Of a stretch of DNA of 33,276 nucleotides, positions 1-8,682 are shown piece after piece. Numbering within the stretch: position 1 is the first letter of the stretch; each line of letters opens with the position of its first letter. The translations under genes and the position numbers were made by a program. The DNA lies in assembly GCA_017452505.1 (NCBI GenBank), contig JAFTMI010000006.1:1-33276 (forward strand), read 5' to 3'. The DNA comes from Oscillospiraceae bacterium (lineage in GTDB: Bacteria > Bacillota > Clostridia > Oscillospirales > Oscillospiraceae). Below the pieces are notes generated by a model, which saw nothing but the letters and a program-made list of their open reading frames with translations, was not told the DNA's origin and did no database searches.

Positions 1-322
1 CATCGGCCCACAGTCGCTCCAGGTCATATAATTCTCTGGCGTCAACGGTGAAAATATGCACCACCACGCTGCCAAAATCCAGCAGTTCCCAGGTGTTGCC
101 CCGGTGACCCTCACGGCCCAGCATGGGCTCGCCCAGCTGCTCCAGGGTGTACTCCGCGTAATCGCAGAGGGTCTTTACGTGGGTGTTAGAAGTACCGGTG
201 CAGATCAGAAAATAATCTGCCAGGGAGCTTACCTTTTCGATCTTCAGCAACTTAATATCCAGGCCCTTTTTCTCATCCAAAGCCTTGGTGACTGCAATCG
301 CAACTTCTTTTGCACTTAACAT
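1..322 (-). CDS. rsfS: Ribosomal silencing factor RsfS (3' end cut by window edge)
   Basis: The reverse-strand reading starts MLSAKEVAIAVTKALDEKKG and continues through a DYFLICTGTSN segment and a GNTWELLDFGSVVVHIF segment, which are typical of the RsfS/YbeB/Iojap family. The family binds ribosomal protein L14 and blocks subunit joining when nutrients are short. About 107 codons are present and the C-terminal end lies outside the window. The ATG at 322 is preceded by a GAGAGG ribosome-binding site; an ATG eight bases upstream runs into a stop after four codons. It is the last visible gene of the smc-ftsY-rdgB-yhbY-nadD operon, 18 bases after the nadD-yqeK stop. The order NadD, YqeK, RsfS is common in Firmicutes and supports the call. 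Confidence 0.93.
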   Translation of the reverse strand, partial: MLSAKEVAIAVTKALDEKKGLDIKLLKIEKVSSLADYFLICTGTSNTHVKTLCDYAEYTLEQLGEPMLGREGHRGNTWELLDFGSVVVHIFTVDARELYDLERLWAD

Positions 323-340
323 AGTTTCATCCTCTCATTC

Positions 341-1519
341 TTATACACCGGAGCGCTCCAAGAAGGCCAAGGCCTCCGCAGATTCCGGAGAAATCTCTCT
401 TCCCTGCTCTTTGAGCAGCTTAAGGGTCATTTCAAGTCCCAATTTTAGGGCTTTATCCAAATCCGTAAAGGCAAGCTCACGAAGCTTTTCTACCCCTGGG
501 AAGTCCCGGTTCGGCTCCATATAGTCTGCCACATACAGAATTTTTTCCAAAGTATTCATATTTGCTTTTCCGGTGGTATGACTGCGAATGGCAGCTACCA
601 CTTCCCTATTTTCCCCAAATATCCGGTCAGCAACCAGGCTGCCGGTAATGGCGTGGAGTGTTTTGGGATTTTTCTCGTGAAAAGCATCCAACATCATACC
701 ATACTCCCGGCACAATGTCAATTGCAGCGGGCCGTCCAGAGCTTTCGTGATATCGTGAAGAAGTCCGGCTCTTGCCGCGTCGGTTTCATTCGCACCCCAG
801 CGCCGGGCCAGTTCCGCTGCGGTGTCCCGGCAGCCTAAGATATGGGCCACCCGGTTGGGCTTCACCAAGCTCACCGCCACCTGCTCCAATTCTTCAAGGC
901 TTAAGTTTCGGTAGTGCTTTGCCGTGCCGTAAAATCCCTGCTGGCGGATATAGCTTTCCACGCCCTCCGATAGGAACGGACCGGCACACTGAAAGATCAG
1001 CATACGACGCAGTTGGGTGGAAGAAATGGCTGTTACCGGATTTTTTACCAGGTACACTTTCGCCCCGTGGTCTTCTAAGTTTTTCTTCTGCGCCTCAATT
1101 TCCTCCAATTCGCCCCTATCTCCTCTATAGAGGACACCCAAGGATGCCTTTTGCAGAATCCTTTGGGGCTGCATCCAGGTAAGAAAAGAAAGGAACATAT
1201 CCGTACCCATCAGCAAAATCAGTTCTGCATCCGGGTATTGGGACGCAATTTGCTCCACGGTTTCATAGGTGTAGCTGGTGCCGCCACGGCGCAGCTCTAT
1301 ATCGCTGACCTCCATATTCTCCCCGGCTGCAAGCTCAAGCATTTTTGCTCTTTGCTCCGGCGCAGGAGAATGGTCGGGTAAGCGCTTATGGGGAGAAATG
1401 CAGGAAGGTATCAGCAGCAGGCGCTCCAATTCCAGGGCCTCAATGGCATACGCCGCCCCCCGGATATGGCCTGCATGAGGCGGATTAAAGGTACCGCCGT
1501 AAATGCCGATCCGTTTCAT
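341..1519 (-). CDS. nadD: Fused nicotinate-nucleotide adenylyltransferase (NadD) and YqeK HD-domain hydrolase
   Basis: Residues 1 to about 195 are a NadD domain: the GGTFNPPHAGH nucleotidyltransferase motif lies at residues 9-19 and an SSTQLRRM motif follows near residue 166. NadD adenylates nicotinate mononucleotide in NAD synthesis. Residues about 200-392 are an HD-domain protein of the YqeK family, with HILGCRDTA, GLLHDITKAL and a late LYVADYMEPNRDFPG segment; YqeK proteins hydrolyse diadenosine tetraphosphate. In Bacillus these are two adjacent genes, and here they are one 392-residue frame with no internal stop. Start ATG has a GAGGAGG site seven bases upstream. It sits between yhbY and rsfS in the operon. 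Both domains look intact, so I infer a bifunctional enzyme. Confidence 0.93.
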   Translation of the reverse strand: MKRIGIYGGTFNPPHAGHIRGAAYAIEALELERLLLIPSCISPHKRLPDHSPAPEQRAKMLELAAGENMEVSDIELRRGGTSYTYETVEQIASQYPDAELILLMGTDMFLSFLTWMQPQRILQKASLGVLYRGDRGELEEIEAQKKNLEDHGAKVYLVKNPVTAISSTQLRRMLIFQCAGPFLSEGVESYIRQQGFYGTAKHYRNLSLEELEQVAVSLVKPNRVAHILGCRDTAAELARRWGANETDAARAGLLHDITKALDGPLQLTLCREYGMMLDAFHEKNPKTLHAITGSLVADRIFGENREVVAAIRSHTTGKANMNTLEKILYVADYMEPNRDFPGVEKLRELAFTDLDKALKLGLEMTLKLLKEQGREISPESAEALAFLERSGV

Positions 1520-1537
1520 TGCATTCCCTCCTCTGCG

Positions 1538-2008
1538 TTAGTCTTGATTCTTCAGCTGACGCTCTCTGTCTCGCTCAATGGCTTTATCAATGGCCATTTG
1601 ACGGAAGTATTCATTCCGCTGCTCCCGGACCTTTCTTGCCGCCTGGCGGCGAGCCTGGGCGCCCTTGCGGACAGGGTTTTTCTTGCCGGATGGGGTTTCC
1701 TTCCGCTTGGCGCGGCCGGACTGATTCCGCTGGTCCTGGAGCTGCTGGCTGAATCGGTAGATCACAAACTTTGTGCCGATCACAGCAACACCCTCAGCGC
1801 CGGTATACTGGCAGATCTCGTCGCAAACCTCCCGGGGAGTCATCATTGCGCCCTCCAGCACCTTACCCTTTACCAGTTCCCGGGCATTCAGCTGGTTCTC
1901 TGCTTCGGCGATCACCGCATCGGTGACACCGCCTTTGCCCACCATCAAGGTGGTATCTATGGTCGTGGCCTGGCTTCGCAGCTCCGCCCGCTCTTTACTT
2001 GTCAGCAT
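1538..2008 (-). CDS. yhbY: YhbY-type (CRM domain) RNA-binding protein with a basic C-terminal tail
   Basis: The first 95 or so residues match the YhbY/CRS1 RNA-binding (CRM) fold: MLTSKERAELRSQA start, a GKGG loop at residues 24-27, and GAEGVAVIGTKFVIYRFS near the end of the domain. YhbY binds pre-50S ribosomal particles. The remaining 60 residues form a strongly basic, probably disordered or helical tail (GRAKRKETPSGKKNP, ARRQAARKVREQRNE), longer than the roughly 97-residue stand-alone family members. The start lies inside the end of rdgB (14-base overlap) with an AAGGAGG site six bases upstream, which indicates translational coupling. The tail probably adds RNA affinity, which is inference. 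Confidence 0.88.
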   Translation of the reverse strand: MLTSKERAELRSQATTIDTTLMVGKGGVTDAVIAEAENQLNARELVKGKVLEGAMMTPREVCDEICQYTGAEGVAVIGTKFVIYRFSQQLQDQRNQSGRAKRKETPSGKKNPVRKGAQARRQAARKVREQRNEYFRQMAIDKAIERDRERQLKNQD

Positions 2009-2600
2009 AGCCTGCCTCCTTCAGTTTCTCGTAAAACAGTTTCAAGGCGTTCGCCCGGTGGGATACTTCATTCTTGTCCTCCGGGGACATTTCCGCTGTG
2101 GATTTGCCTGCAGGGGGATAGTAGAAAATAGGATCATAGCCGAAGCCGTTCTCTCCTCTGGGCTCACGAAGCAGCTCACCGTGGATCTCACCCCGGGCCT
2201 GGATGGTCTTGCCGTCAGGGGTAACCATCGTGATCACGCAGACGAATTGCGCCTGGCGCTGGCCATCGGGTACATGCTCCGTATTTTTCAGCAACAGAAG
2301 AAGTCTTCCCCAATCGTCTAAGGAATCGTCAAAGCCATAGCGAGCGGAATAAACGCCCGGCTCTCCGTTCAGTGCGTCCACCGCAATGCCGGAATCGTCT
2401 GCCAAAGCAGGCAGGCCTGTGGCTTCCATCACGGCTTTGGCCTTCAGAAGAGAATTTTCCTCAAAGGTCGTGCCGGTTTCTTCCACATCGATATCCACAC
2501 CCAGCTCGGACTGGAGCACCAGCTCCATATCAAATTTCTGGGTAATTTTGCTGATTTCCACCAGCTTGTGTTTATTTTTACTTGCAAGAACTACTTTCAT
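1995..2600 (-). CDS. rdgB: XTP/dITP diphosphatase (RdgB/HAM1 family)
   Basis: The 201-residue protein starts MKVVLASKNKHKLVEI, contains the family core ADDSGIAVDALNGEPGVYSARYG and the GFGYDPIFYYP and EMSPEDKNEVSHRANAL motifs. The family removes non-canonical purine nucleoside triphosphates (XTP, ITP, dITP) from the pool by pyrophosphate release. Length is normal. The start codon overlaps the ftsY stop (ATGA) with a GGAGG site upstream inside ftsY, so it is translationally coupled. It sits inside the smc-ftsY operon; RdgB next to YhbY and NadD is a recurring clostridial arrangement. Confidence 0.95.
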   Translation of the reverse strand: MKVVLASKNKHKLVEISKITQKFDMELVLQSELGVDIDVEETGTTFEENSLLKAKAVMEATGLPALADDSGIAVDALNGEPGVYSARYGFDDSLDDWGRLLLLLKNTEHVPDGQRQAQFVCVITMVTPDGKTIQARGEIHGELLREPRGENGFGYDPIFYYPPAGKSTAEMSPEDKNEVSHRANALKLFYEKLKEAGYADK

Positions 2601-3505
2601 TGCAGCAGCGCCTCCACAAAGTCTTTTGCCTCAAAGGGCATCAAGTCGTCGGCCTTTTCGCCCACGCCCACGAATTTCACAGGAATCTGCAGGCTGTCCG
2701 CCACGGCGATCACAATACCGCCCTTGGCAGTGCCGTCCAGTTTCGTAAGGGCAATGGCGGTAACGCCGGCGATCTCCTTAAACTGCTTGGCCTGGATAAG
2801 GCCGTTTTGGCCGGTAGTACCGTCCAGCACCAGCAGCACTTCTTTGGCGGCATTGGGCAGTTCCCGCTCCACGATACGGCTGATCTTATTCAGTTCGTTC
2901 ATAAGGTTAGTCTTATTATGCAGACGGCCGGCGGTGTCAATAATAATCACATCCGCGCCCTTTGCTTTAGCAGACTGGATACCGTCATACACCACTGAGG
3001 CAGGGTCTGCACCCTCGTTTTGACGGACAATGCCGCTGCCGGAACGCTCAGCCCAAATTTCCAGTTGGTCTGCCGCTGCGGCACGGAAGGTATCGCCTGC
3101 CACCAAAAGGACATTCTTGCCCTCATTTTTCAGTTGGGTGGCGATCTTGCCGATGGTAGTGGTCTTTCCCACGCCGTTGACACCGATCACCAGGATCACA
3201 GAGGGCTTGGTGGACAGATCCAGGGCGGTATCGCCTACATTCAGCATTTCCACCAGAATTTCTTTCAAGGCAGACTTAGCTTCCTCTGTGGTTTTCAGGT
3301 GCTGCTCCTTGATGGTTTTCCGCAGGCGGTCTGTGGCCTTCACTGCGGTATCCACGCCCAGGTCGGCTATGATAAGGCTTTCTTCCAGCTCGTCATAGAA
3401 ATCCTCATCGATCTCGGAAAAGCCGGAGAACACGCTGTCCAAGGTGTTGGACAAGGCATCTCTTGTCTTGCTAAGACCCGCTTTGATTTTATCAAAAAAG
3501 CCCAT
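2597..3505 (-). CDS. ftsY: Signal recognition particle receptor FtsY
   Basis: This 302-residue SRP GTPase has the N domain (residues 1 to about 90) and G domain with Walker A GVNGVGKTTTIGKIA, the AGDTFRAAAADQLE segment, DTAGR, and TKLDGTAKGG. FtsY docks ribosome-nascent-chain complexes carrying SRP at the membrane translocon. There is no long acidic A domain, as is usual in Firmicutes. The gene follows smc by 11 bases and overlaps rdgB by four, so it is clearly in the same transcript. Confidence 0.97.
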   Translation of the reverse strand: MGFFDKIKAGLSKTRDALSNTLDSVFSGFSEIDEDFYDELEESLIIADLGVDTAVKATDRLRKTIKEQHLKTTEEAKSALKEILVEMLNVGDTALDLSTKPSVILVIGVNGVGKTTTIGKIATQLKNEGKNVLLVAGDTFRAAAADQLEIWAERSGSGIVRQNEGADPASVVYDGIQSAKAKGADVIIIDTAGRLHNKTNLMNELNKISRIVERELPNAAKEVLLVLDGTTGQNGLIQAKQFKEIAGVTAIALTKLDGTAKGGIVIAVADSLQIPVKFVGVGEKADDLMPFEAKDFVEALLQ

Positions 3506-3516
3506 AAATAACTCCT

Positions 3517-6500
3517 TTATTCCACAATTCCCAGGTACTCTTCCATCTGGTTTAAGTCCAGGCGCAGCAGCTTACTGATACCCTGTTCCTGCATAGTCAC
3601 ACCGTACAGCACATCGGAAGCTTCCATAGTACCACGGCGGTGGGTGATGACGATAAACTGGGTCTTGGAGCTAAGATTCCGCAGGTAAGAGGAAAAACGC
3701 TCCACATTCCGGTCATCCAAAGCTGCATCGATCTCATCGAGCATACAGAAGGGCGTGGGCCGCACCTTCAGAATCGCAAAGTACAGGGCGATAGCCACAA
3801 AGGCCTTCTCGCCACCGGACAGCAGTGTAATAGTCTTGACCTGCTTTCCGGGAGGCTGCACACGAATTTCAATGCCACAGGTCAAGGGATTCTCCGGGTC
3901 TTCCAGCAGAAGCTGGCCCTTACCACCCTGGAACATTTCTTCAAAGACCTTGCCGAAGTATTCATTGATCTTGGCAAATTCCGTTACGAAGATCTCCGTC
4001 ATTTGGGTGGTGATTTCCTTGATAATGCCCTCCAGATCCTTCTTTGCGCTGAGCACATCATCCCGCTGAGAGGTCAGGTAGGTATAGCGCTCGTTGACAC
4101 GGGCAAACTCTTCGATAGCGCCTAAGTTGGGAGTGCCCAAGGAAGAAATCTTCCGCTTCAGCTCGGCGATCCGACGGGAAGCTGCTGCCACGGATTCGAT
4201 CTCTGCTTTCTTTTCCACTGCAGTGCCGGGGGTCAAGCCATAAGTATCCCACAGCTTGTCCACGGTGTTCCGCTCCTCTATAAGGGCGGTTTCTTTCTTA
4301 TTTTCAAGCAATGCACAAGCCCGCTCCATATTGAGAATGGACTTGTTTTTCTCCTGGATATCGCCCTCGGTCTTGGACTTTTCCGCCTCAATCCGGGCAT
4401 ACTCGCCCTGGGCATCCTTCATACCCTGGCGAACTTTTGCGATTTCAGCCGCATTTTCTTCCTGCCGCTTCAGCTGGCGCTGGATCTCCTCCTGCAGGCG
4501 GATATTTTCCGCTGCAATGGCATCGATATCGGACAGTTTCCTGCTCTTATCTCCCTCAGCGGCGGCCTGCAGAACCCGTAGGTCAGCAATGTGGGCATTG
4601 GCAGTGGTACGCTCTGCCTCCAAGGCAGCAGAATCGGTACGCAAGGCGTTCATCTGGTCGGTAATTACAGAGGTAGCCTTGTCCGCCTCAGACTGGGTGC
4701 CCTCCAACGCAGCGATTTGCTGACGGGTCTGGGTCAGCTGTTCGGTAAACACACCCACCTGGGCTCGGATAGCAGCCAGCTGCTCCCGGTCAGATGTATT
4801 GCGCTTTTCCAAGTTCTCCAATTCGCGGGTTGCTGCATCCTTGGCATCACAGATGGCCTGCAGCCAGGTTTCCCGCTGACGGACATAACCCTCCTGGGTC
4901 AGCACCTGCTTTTCAGCCTCCTGGAGCTGCTCTCGGGCGGTATTCATCTGGAACTCCACCTGGTCAGCAGCACGGCGGGCCTCCTGGAACTCCGTTTCCA
5001 GGGTTTCCAGCTTGGCAGACAGATCCTTTTCCCGGGCTGCCAGTTTGTCCAGTTCGTTGGCACGGCTCAAGATGCCTGCTTCTCTGTTCACAGAACCGCC
5101 GGTCATAGAACCGCCGGGGTTCACCACCTGGCCGTCTAAGGTGACGATCTTAAAGCGGTTATTATACTGCTTCGCCATCGCGATAGCCGCATCAATATCC
5201 TCAACAATAACGATCCGGCCCAACAGGTCTTCCATCAGATTTTCATACCGTTTTTCAAACTTAATGAGCTTGGAAGCAACTCCCACATAGCCACGGCACT
5301 TTTCAAGGCCGGTTTCCTTCAGCTCTCTGCCACGAATGGAAGACAGCGGCCAAAAGGTGGTACGACCGCCGTTTGTGCGCTTTAAGTAGGCAATAGCAGC
5401 CTTGGCGTCCTGCTCAGTATCCACAACGATCTGCTGCATAGCGCCGCCCAAGGCGATCTCAATGGCCACAGTATACTGATCCTCAGCACGGATCAGCTGA
5501 GAGATAGGACCGTGGATATTCCGCAGAGAACCACCCTTAGCCGCCTGCATCACCTGGCGGACAGACTTCTGATAACCTTCAAAATCCTGCTCCATTGCCC
5601 GGAACGCACGGGCCTTGGCAGAAACCTCGTCCAGCTGGTTGCGGAGCTTCTGCACCTGCTCAGCCAGCTCATCCCGGCGCTTTGCACGGGTTGTCTGACG
5701 AAGGGTATAGCCGGCAATGGCATTTTGGTTGGCAGTGACTTCTTCCTGGGCTTTTTTCAGTTCCTTTTGGCAAGCGGTCAGTTGTTCCCGGGCCTCCTGC
5801 TCCTTGGCTTCTCCGGACTGCAGGTCTGCACGAATCTCCTCCGCTCTTTCGGTACTGCCGGCCATATTAGCCTCCAGGGCCTTTTCGTCTGCTTCCCGGG
5901 CAGCTAAGTCGGCTGTCAGATTCACTTCACGGGTCCGCAGCTCCATAAACTGCCGGGTAAGGCCCTGGGCATCGGCGGTCATTGCCATCAGCTGCTTTTG
6001 CAGTGCTTCCAGTTCGGCTGCCTTTTGGGCTACGATGGTATCAATCTCAGCAATACGGGCTGTGGCCTGCTCCATCTGGACTGTCAGACCACTGCTGCGG
6101 TCTTCCTGTCCCTGCAAATCCTCCTTGCTGCGGGCAATGGTTTCTTCGTTATGCTTAACAGTGCTTTCCAGCACTGCAATTTGTCCTTCGATCTGCTGGT
6201 GCGTTCCCTCCAGCAGAGAGACCTGGTCACGAAGGGTATCTACCGCGCTGTTCTGGTGGCGCAGCTGGGCACCCATCTGCTCAGCAGACAAGTACATTTT
6301 CTCCAAATCATCATGGGCCTGCTGCAGCACAAAGGACGCAGAAGTATAGTCCTCCGCTGCCTTCTTTGCCTCGGCAGAAAGCTTGTCCAACTTATCCAGC
6401 CAAACAGCCACTTCGATACCCTGCAATTCGTCACGAAGCTCCAAATACTTGGATGCCTTCTCAGACTGCACACGCAAAGGCTCTAATTGCAGCTCCAGTT

Positions 6501-7089
6501 CGGAGACCTTATCGCCAATACGCATCAGATTGTCTTCCGTATGCATAAGCTTTCGCTCGGTCTCCTCTTTGCGGTGGCGGTATTTGGAAATACCGGCAGC
6601 CTCCTCGAAGATTTCCCGGCGGTCAGCACTCTTGAGCGACAGAATTTCGTCAATTCTGCCCTGGCCGATATTGGAATAACCCTCCTTGCCCAAGCCAGTA
6701 TCCATAAACATCTCGTTGATGTCACGAAGACGGGCGGATTGGCGGTTGATATAGTATTCACTGTCGCCGCTGCGATAATACCGGCGAGTGATCATAACCT
6801 CGTCGGAATCGTAGGGCAGCGCGCGGTCGGAATTATCCAGGATCAAAGTCGCTTCGGCAAAGCCGACGGCAGCTCTTTTCTGCGTGCCGCCGAAGATCAC
6901 ATCCTCCATTTTTGCGCCACGGAGGGTCTTGGAGCTCTGCTCGCCCATGACCCACAAAATGGCATCGGAAATATTGGATTTGCCGGAGCCGTTGGGGCCA
7001 ACGATGGCGGTAATATCGTCGCCGAAACGGATCAGCGTTTTATCGGGGAAGGACTTAAAGCCCTGCACCTCCAAGGATTTTAAATACAT
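3517..7089 (-). CDS. smc: Chromosome segregation protein SMC
   Basis: A full-length 1190-residue SMC. The N-terminal Walker A is GPNGSGKSNISDAI (about residues 32-45). Two long coiled coils rich in Q, E, K and A flank a hinge around residues 510-660 (GPISQLI, DGQVVNPGGSMTGGS). The C-terminal head has the ABC signature LLSGGEKAFVAIAL and Walker B FCMLDEIDAALDD. SMC dimers with ScpA/ScpB extrude DNA loops and organise the origin region. It is the first gene of its operon, with a promoter at 7130-7158. In many Firmicutes rnc lies upstream of smc; here a divergent gene occupies that side. Confidence 0.97.
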   Translation of the reverse strand: MYLKSLEVQGFKSFPDKTLIRFGDDITAIVGPNGSGKSNISDAILWVMGEQSSKTLRGAKMEDVIFGGTQKRAAVGFAEATLILDNSDRALPYDSDEVMITRRYYRSGDSEYYINRQSARLRDINEMFMDTGLGKEGYSNIGQGRIDEILSLKSADRREIFEEAAGISKYRHRKEETERKLMHTEDNLMRIGDKVSELELQLEPLRVQSEKASKYLELRDELQGIEVAVWLDKLDKLSAEAKKAAEDYTSASFVLQQAHDDLEKMYLSAEQMGAQLRHQNSAVDTLRDQVSLLEGTHQQIEGQIAVLESTVKHNEETIARSKEDLQGQEDRSSGLTVQMEQATARIAEIDTIVAQKAAELEALQKQLMAMTADAQGLTRQFMELRTREVNLTADLAAREADEKALEANMAGSTERAEEIRADLQSGEAKEQEAREQLTACQKELKKAQEEVTANQNAIAGYTLRQTTRAKRRDELAEQVQKLRNQLDEVSAKARAFRAMEQDFEGYQKSVRQVMQAAKGGSLRNIHGPISQLIRAEDQYTVAIEIALGGAMQQIVVDTEQDAKAAIAYLKRTNGGRTTFWPLSSIRGRELKETGLEKCRGYVGVASKLIKFEKRYENLMEDLLGRIVIVEDIDAAIAMAKQYNNRFKIVTLDGQVVNPGGSMTGGSVNREAGILSRANELDKLAAREKDLSAKLETLETEFQEARRAADQVEFQMNTAREQLQEAEKQVLTQEGYVRQRETWLQAICDAKDAATRELENLEKRNTSDREQLAAIRAQVGVFTEQLTQTRQQIAALEGTQSEADKATSVITDQMNALRTDSAALEAERTTANAHIADLRVLQAAAEGDKSRKLSDIDAIAAENIRLQEEIQRQLKRQEENAAEIAKVRQGMKDAQGEYARIEAEKSKTEGDIQEKNKSILNMERACALLENKKETALIEERNTVDKLWDTYGLTPGTAVEKKAEIESVAAASRRIAELKRKISSLGTPNLGAIEEFARVNERYTYLTSQRDDVLSAKKDLEGIIKEITTQMTEIFVTEFAKINEYFGKVFEEMFQGGKGQLLLEDPENPLTCGIEIRVQPPGKQVKTITLLSGGEKAFVAIALYFAILKVRPTPFCMLDEIDAALDDRNVERFSSYLRNLSSKTQFIVITHRRGTMEASDVLYGVTMQEQGISKLLRLDLNQMEEYLGIVE

Positions 7090-7129
7090 AGCAAAAACCT
7101 CTTGCCAAAAAGTTAAATTGAATCAGTTT

Positions 7130-7158
7130 ATTATACCGAAAAAAACGAAAAATTGCAA
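7130..7158 (-). promoter_or_regulatory. Promoter of the smc operon
   Basis: On the minus strand, TTGCAA (7158-7153) and TATAAT (7135-7130) are separated by 17 bases. The predicted start leaves a leader of about 35 bases before the smc ATG, which has an AGAGG site. This is the only strong promoter seen for the six-gene minus operon. Confidence 0.75.
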
Positions 7159-7249
7159 GGCTTTCTTTCCATATTTTACACAAATCGGTGTGCATATCGC
7201 AATGTTGCGTAACACCTGTGTCAATTTCACTGTTTTCAGGATTTTTTTG

Positions 7250-7278
7250 TTGCCAAAATGGGGTATTTTTGTTATAAT
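7250..7278 (+). promoter_or_regulatory. Promoter of the E2-like membrane protein gene
   Basis: TTGCCA (7250-7255) and TATAAT (7273-7278) are spaced by 17 bases. The expected transcription start (about 7284-7286) falls only two to four bases before the ATG at 7288, and no Shine-Dalgarno site fits that ATG. The mRNA would be leaderless or nearly so. Confidence 0.7.
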
Positions 7279-7287
7279 GGTATTGTT

Positions 7288-8679
7288 ATGGAAAAGAGAA
7301 AGAGTTTTTATGTCAGTCCGAAAAACGGATTGACCTGGCTGGTAGTCCTTTGCATGGTCTGCTCGGCAGTGGCCCGCGTTTTGTTCGGTGAGAAAGGCAT
7401 CGATGTGTGGAGCCAAATCGTTCTGCCAATCGCAGCAGTCCTGCTTTACGGGGCCATCTGCCTGTTCAGCGGCAAGGAGCGGTTCTATAAGACCGCTATC
7501 CCCTTCTGGATGATTTGCATCTATTACGGTTTTGTCTTTACCGGGTACGATTTTGGCGACCATGACAAGATGATCGATGTGCTGTACGCCGTTGCTATGT
7601 TCTTCATCGCTGTCATATACACCCAGATAACCTGCGGCAAAATCCCCGCAAGTTCTCTGATTATACCCCTGGCTGTAGCCCCCTTTGGCGCTCTTCTGTA
7701 CCTGGAGCGGGACAACTGGCAAAGCCCTGTTCTGTTGGCTGACGCTTTGATGGCGTTGGCTCTGGTGCTGGTTGTATTCGCTATTCGCGTACATCCCGCC
7801 GGAGAATACCATCCCACCTGGGGTGACCGTACCGACGGCCGTCGGATCCGCTCAGAACCGCCCATCAATCAAATCGGGCCTTATTTAATGTGGACTCGTT
7901 GTGCCTCTATGAATCTGTTTGCCGATGCCATTGAGATCAGCAACGCCGAACGTTACATCCGGCAAAAGCGCAAGGAAGGTCTGACTTCCTTCGGTATGAT
8001 GCACGTCATGCTGGCTGCCTACTGCCGCGCCCTGTGCAAATATCCCGGATTAAACCGCTTTATTTCCGGTCAGAAGCTCTATACACACGGCGATGACATT
8101 CAATTTTGTCTGACCGTAAAAAAGGATATGTCCACCGACTCCCCCGATACAGTTATCAAAGTGCATCTGACCCCCACGGACACCCCCGAGGATGTTTACA
8201 ACAAGATCAACAAGGAAGTGGAAATCGTCAAGAACACCCCCTTGGATTCCAGTTTGGACAACACCGCCAACCTGCTGACTATGATCCCCGGTGTATTCCT
8301 GAAATTCACCGTTTGGCTGCTGCGGCTGCTGGATTATTTCGGATTGCTTCCCAAGTTCCTGTTGGAGGTAAGCCCCTTCCACGGAAGTGTGTATTTTACT
8401 TCGATGGGTTCTCTCGGCATCCCTCCCGTTTTCCATCATCTGTACGATTTCGGCAATATGCCTATGTTTGTCTCCTTCGGCTGCAAGCGCAGAGCCCTGG
8501 AGGTTCAGGAGGACGGCTCCGTGGTGCAGAAAAAGTATGTGGACATTAAGATCTCCACCGACGAAAGAATCGTGGACGGCTTCTACTACGCCACCTTCTT
8601 CAAGCACTATAAGCACCTGCTCCTCCGTCCGGAAATTCTGGATACCCCTGTTGAAGAAGTCAAGCAGGATGTTGACTAA
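7288..8679 (+). CDS. Membrane-anchored protein with a 2-oxoacid dehydrogenase E2-like acyltransferase domain
   Basis: The first 185 or so residues hold five or six hydrophobic segments (such as LTWLVVLCMVCSAVARVLF and VLLADALMALALVLVVFAI). The rest resembles the E2/chloramphenicol-acetyltransferase fold: a conserved R/M-rich entry strand, FHGSVYFTSMGSLGIPPVFHHLYDFG, and the C-terminal DERIVDGFYYATFFKHYKHLL at about residue 425, which lines up with the E2 motif DHRxxDG. The catalytic His of that motif is Glu here. There is no lipoyl or subunit-binding domain and no E1 or E3 gene nearby, so a pyruvate dehydrogenase role is unlikely. I chose ATG 7288 because an in-frame ATG at 7258 lies inside the promoter. 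birA follows three bases after the stop. Function unknown: acyl transfer to a lipid or envelope substrate, or a non-catalytic role, are both possible. Confidence 0.75.
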   Translation: MEKRKSFYVSPKNGLTWLVVLCMVCSAVARVLFGEKGIDVWSQIVLPIAAVLLYGAICLFSGKERFYKTAIPFWMICIYYGFVFTGYDFGDHDKMIDVLYAVAMFFIAVIYTQITCGKIPASSLIIPLAVAPFGALLYLERDNWQSPVLLADALMALALVLVVFAIRVHPAGEYHPTWGDRTDGRRIRSEPPINQIGPYLMWTRCASMNLFADAIEISNAERYIRQKRKEGLTSFGMMHVMLAAYCRALCKYPGLNRFISGQKLYTHGDDIQFCLTVKKDMSTDSPDTVIKVHLTPTDTPEDVYNKINKEVEIVKNTPLDSSLDNTANLLTMIPGVFLKFTVWLLRLLDYFGLLPKFLLEVSPFHGSVYFTSMGSLGIPPVFHHLYDFGNMPMFVSFGCKRRALEVQEDGSVVQKKYVDIKISTDERIVDGFYYATFFKHYKHLLLRPEILDTPVEEVKQDVD

Positions 8680-8682
8680 GTT

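Noticed and set aside
7187-7216. Small nested inverted repeat (GGTGT/ACACC around CGCAA/TTGCG) between smc and the E2-like gene
   Set aside because: Arms of five bases each are within chance expectation, and no transcript is expected here.
7288-8679. Chloramphenicol acetyltransferase (resistance gene)
   Set aside because: The C-terminal fold is related, but the catalytic His is missing and the protein carries several N-terminal membrane spans, unlike resistance enzymes.
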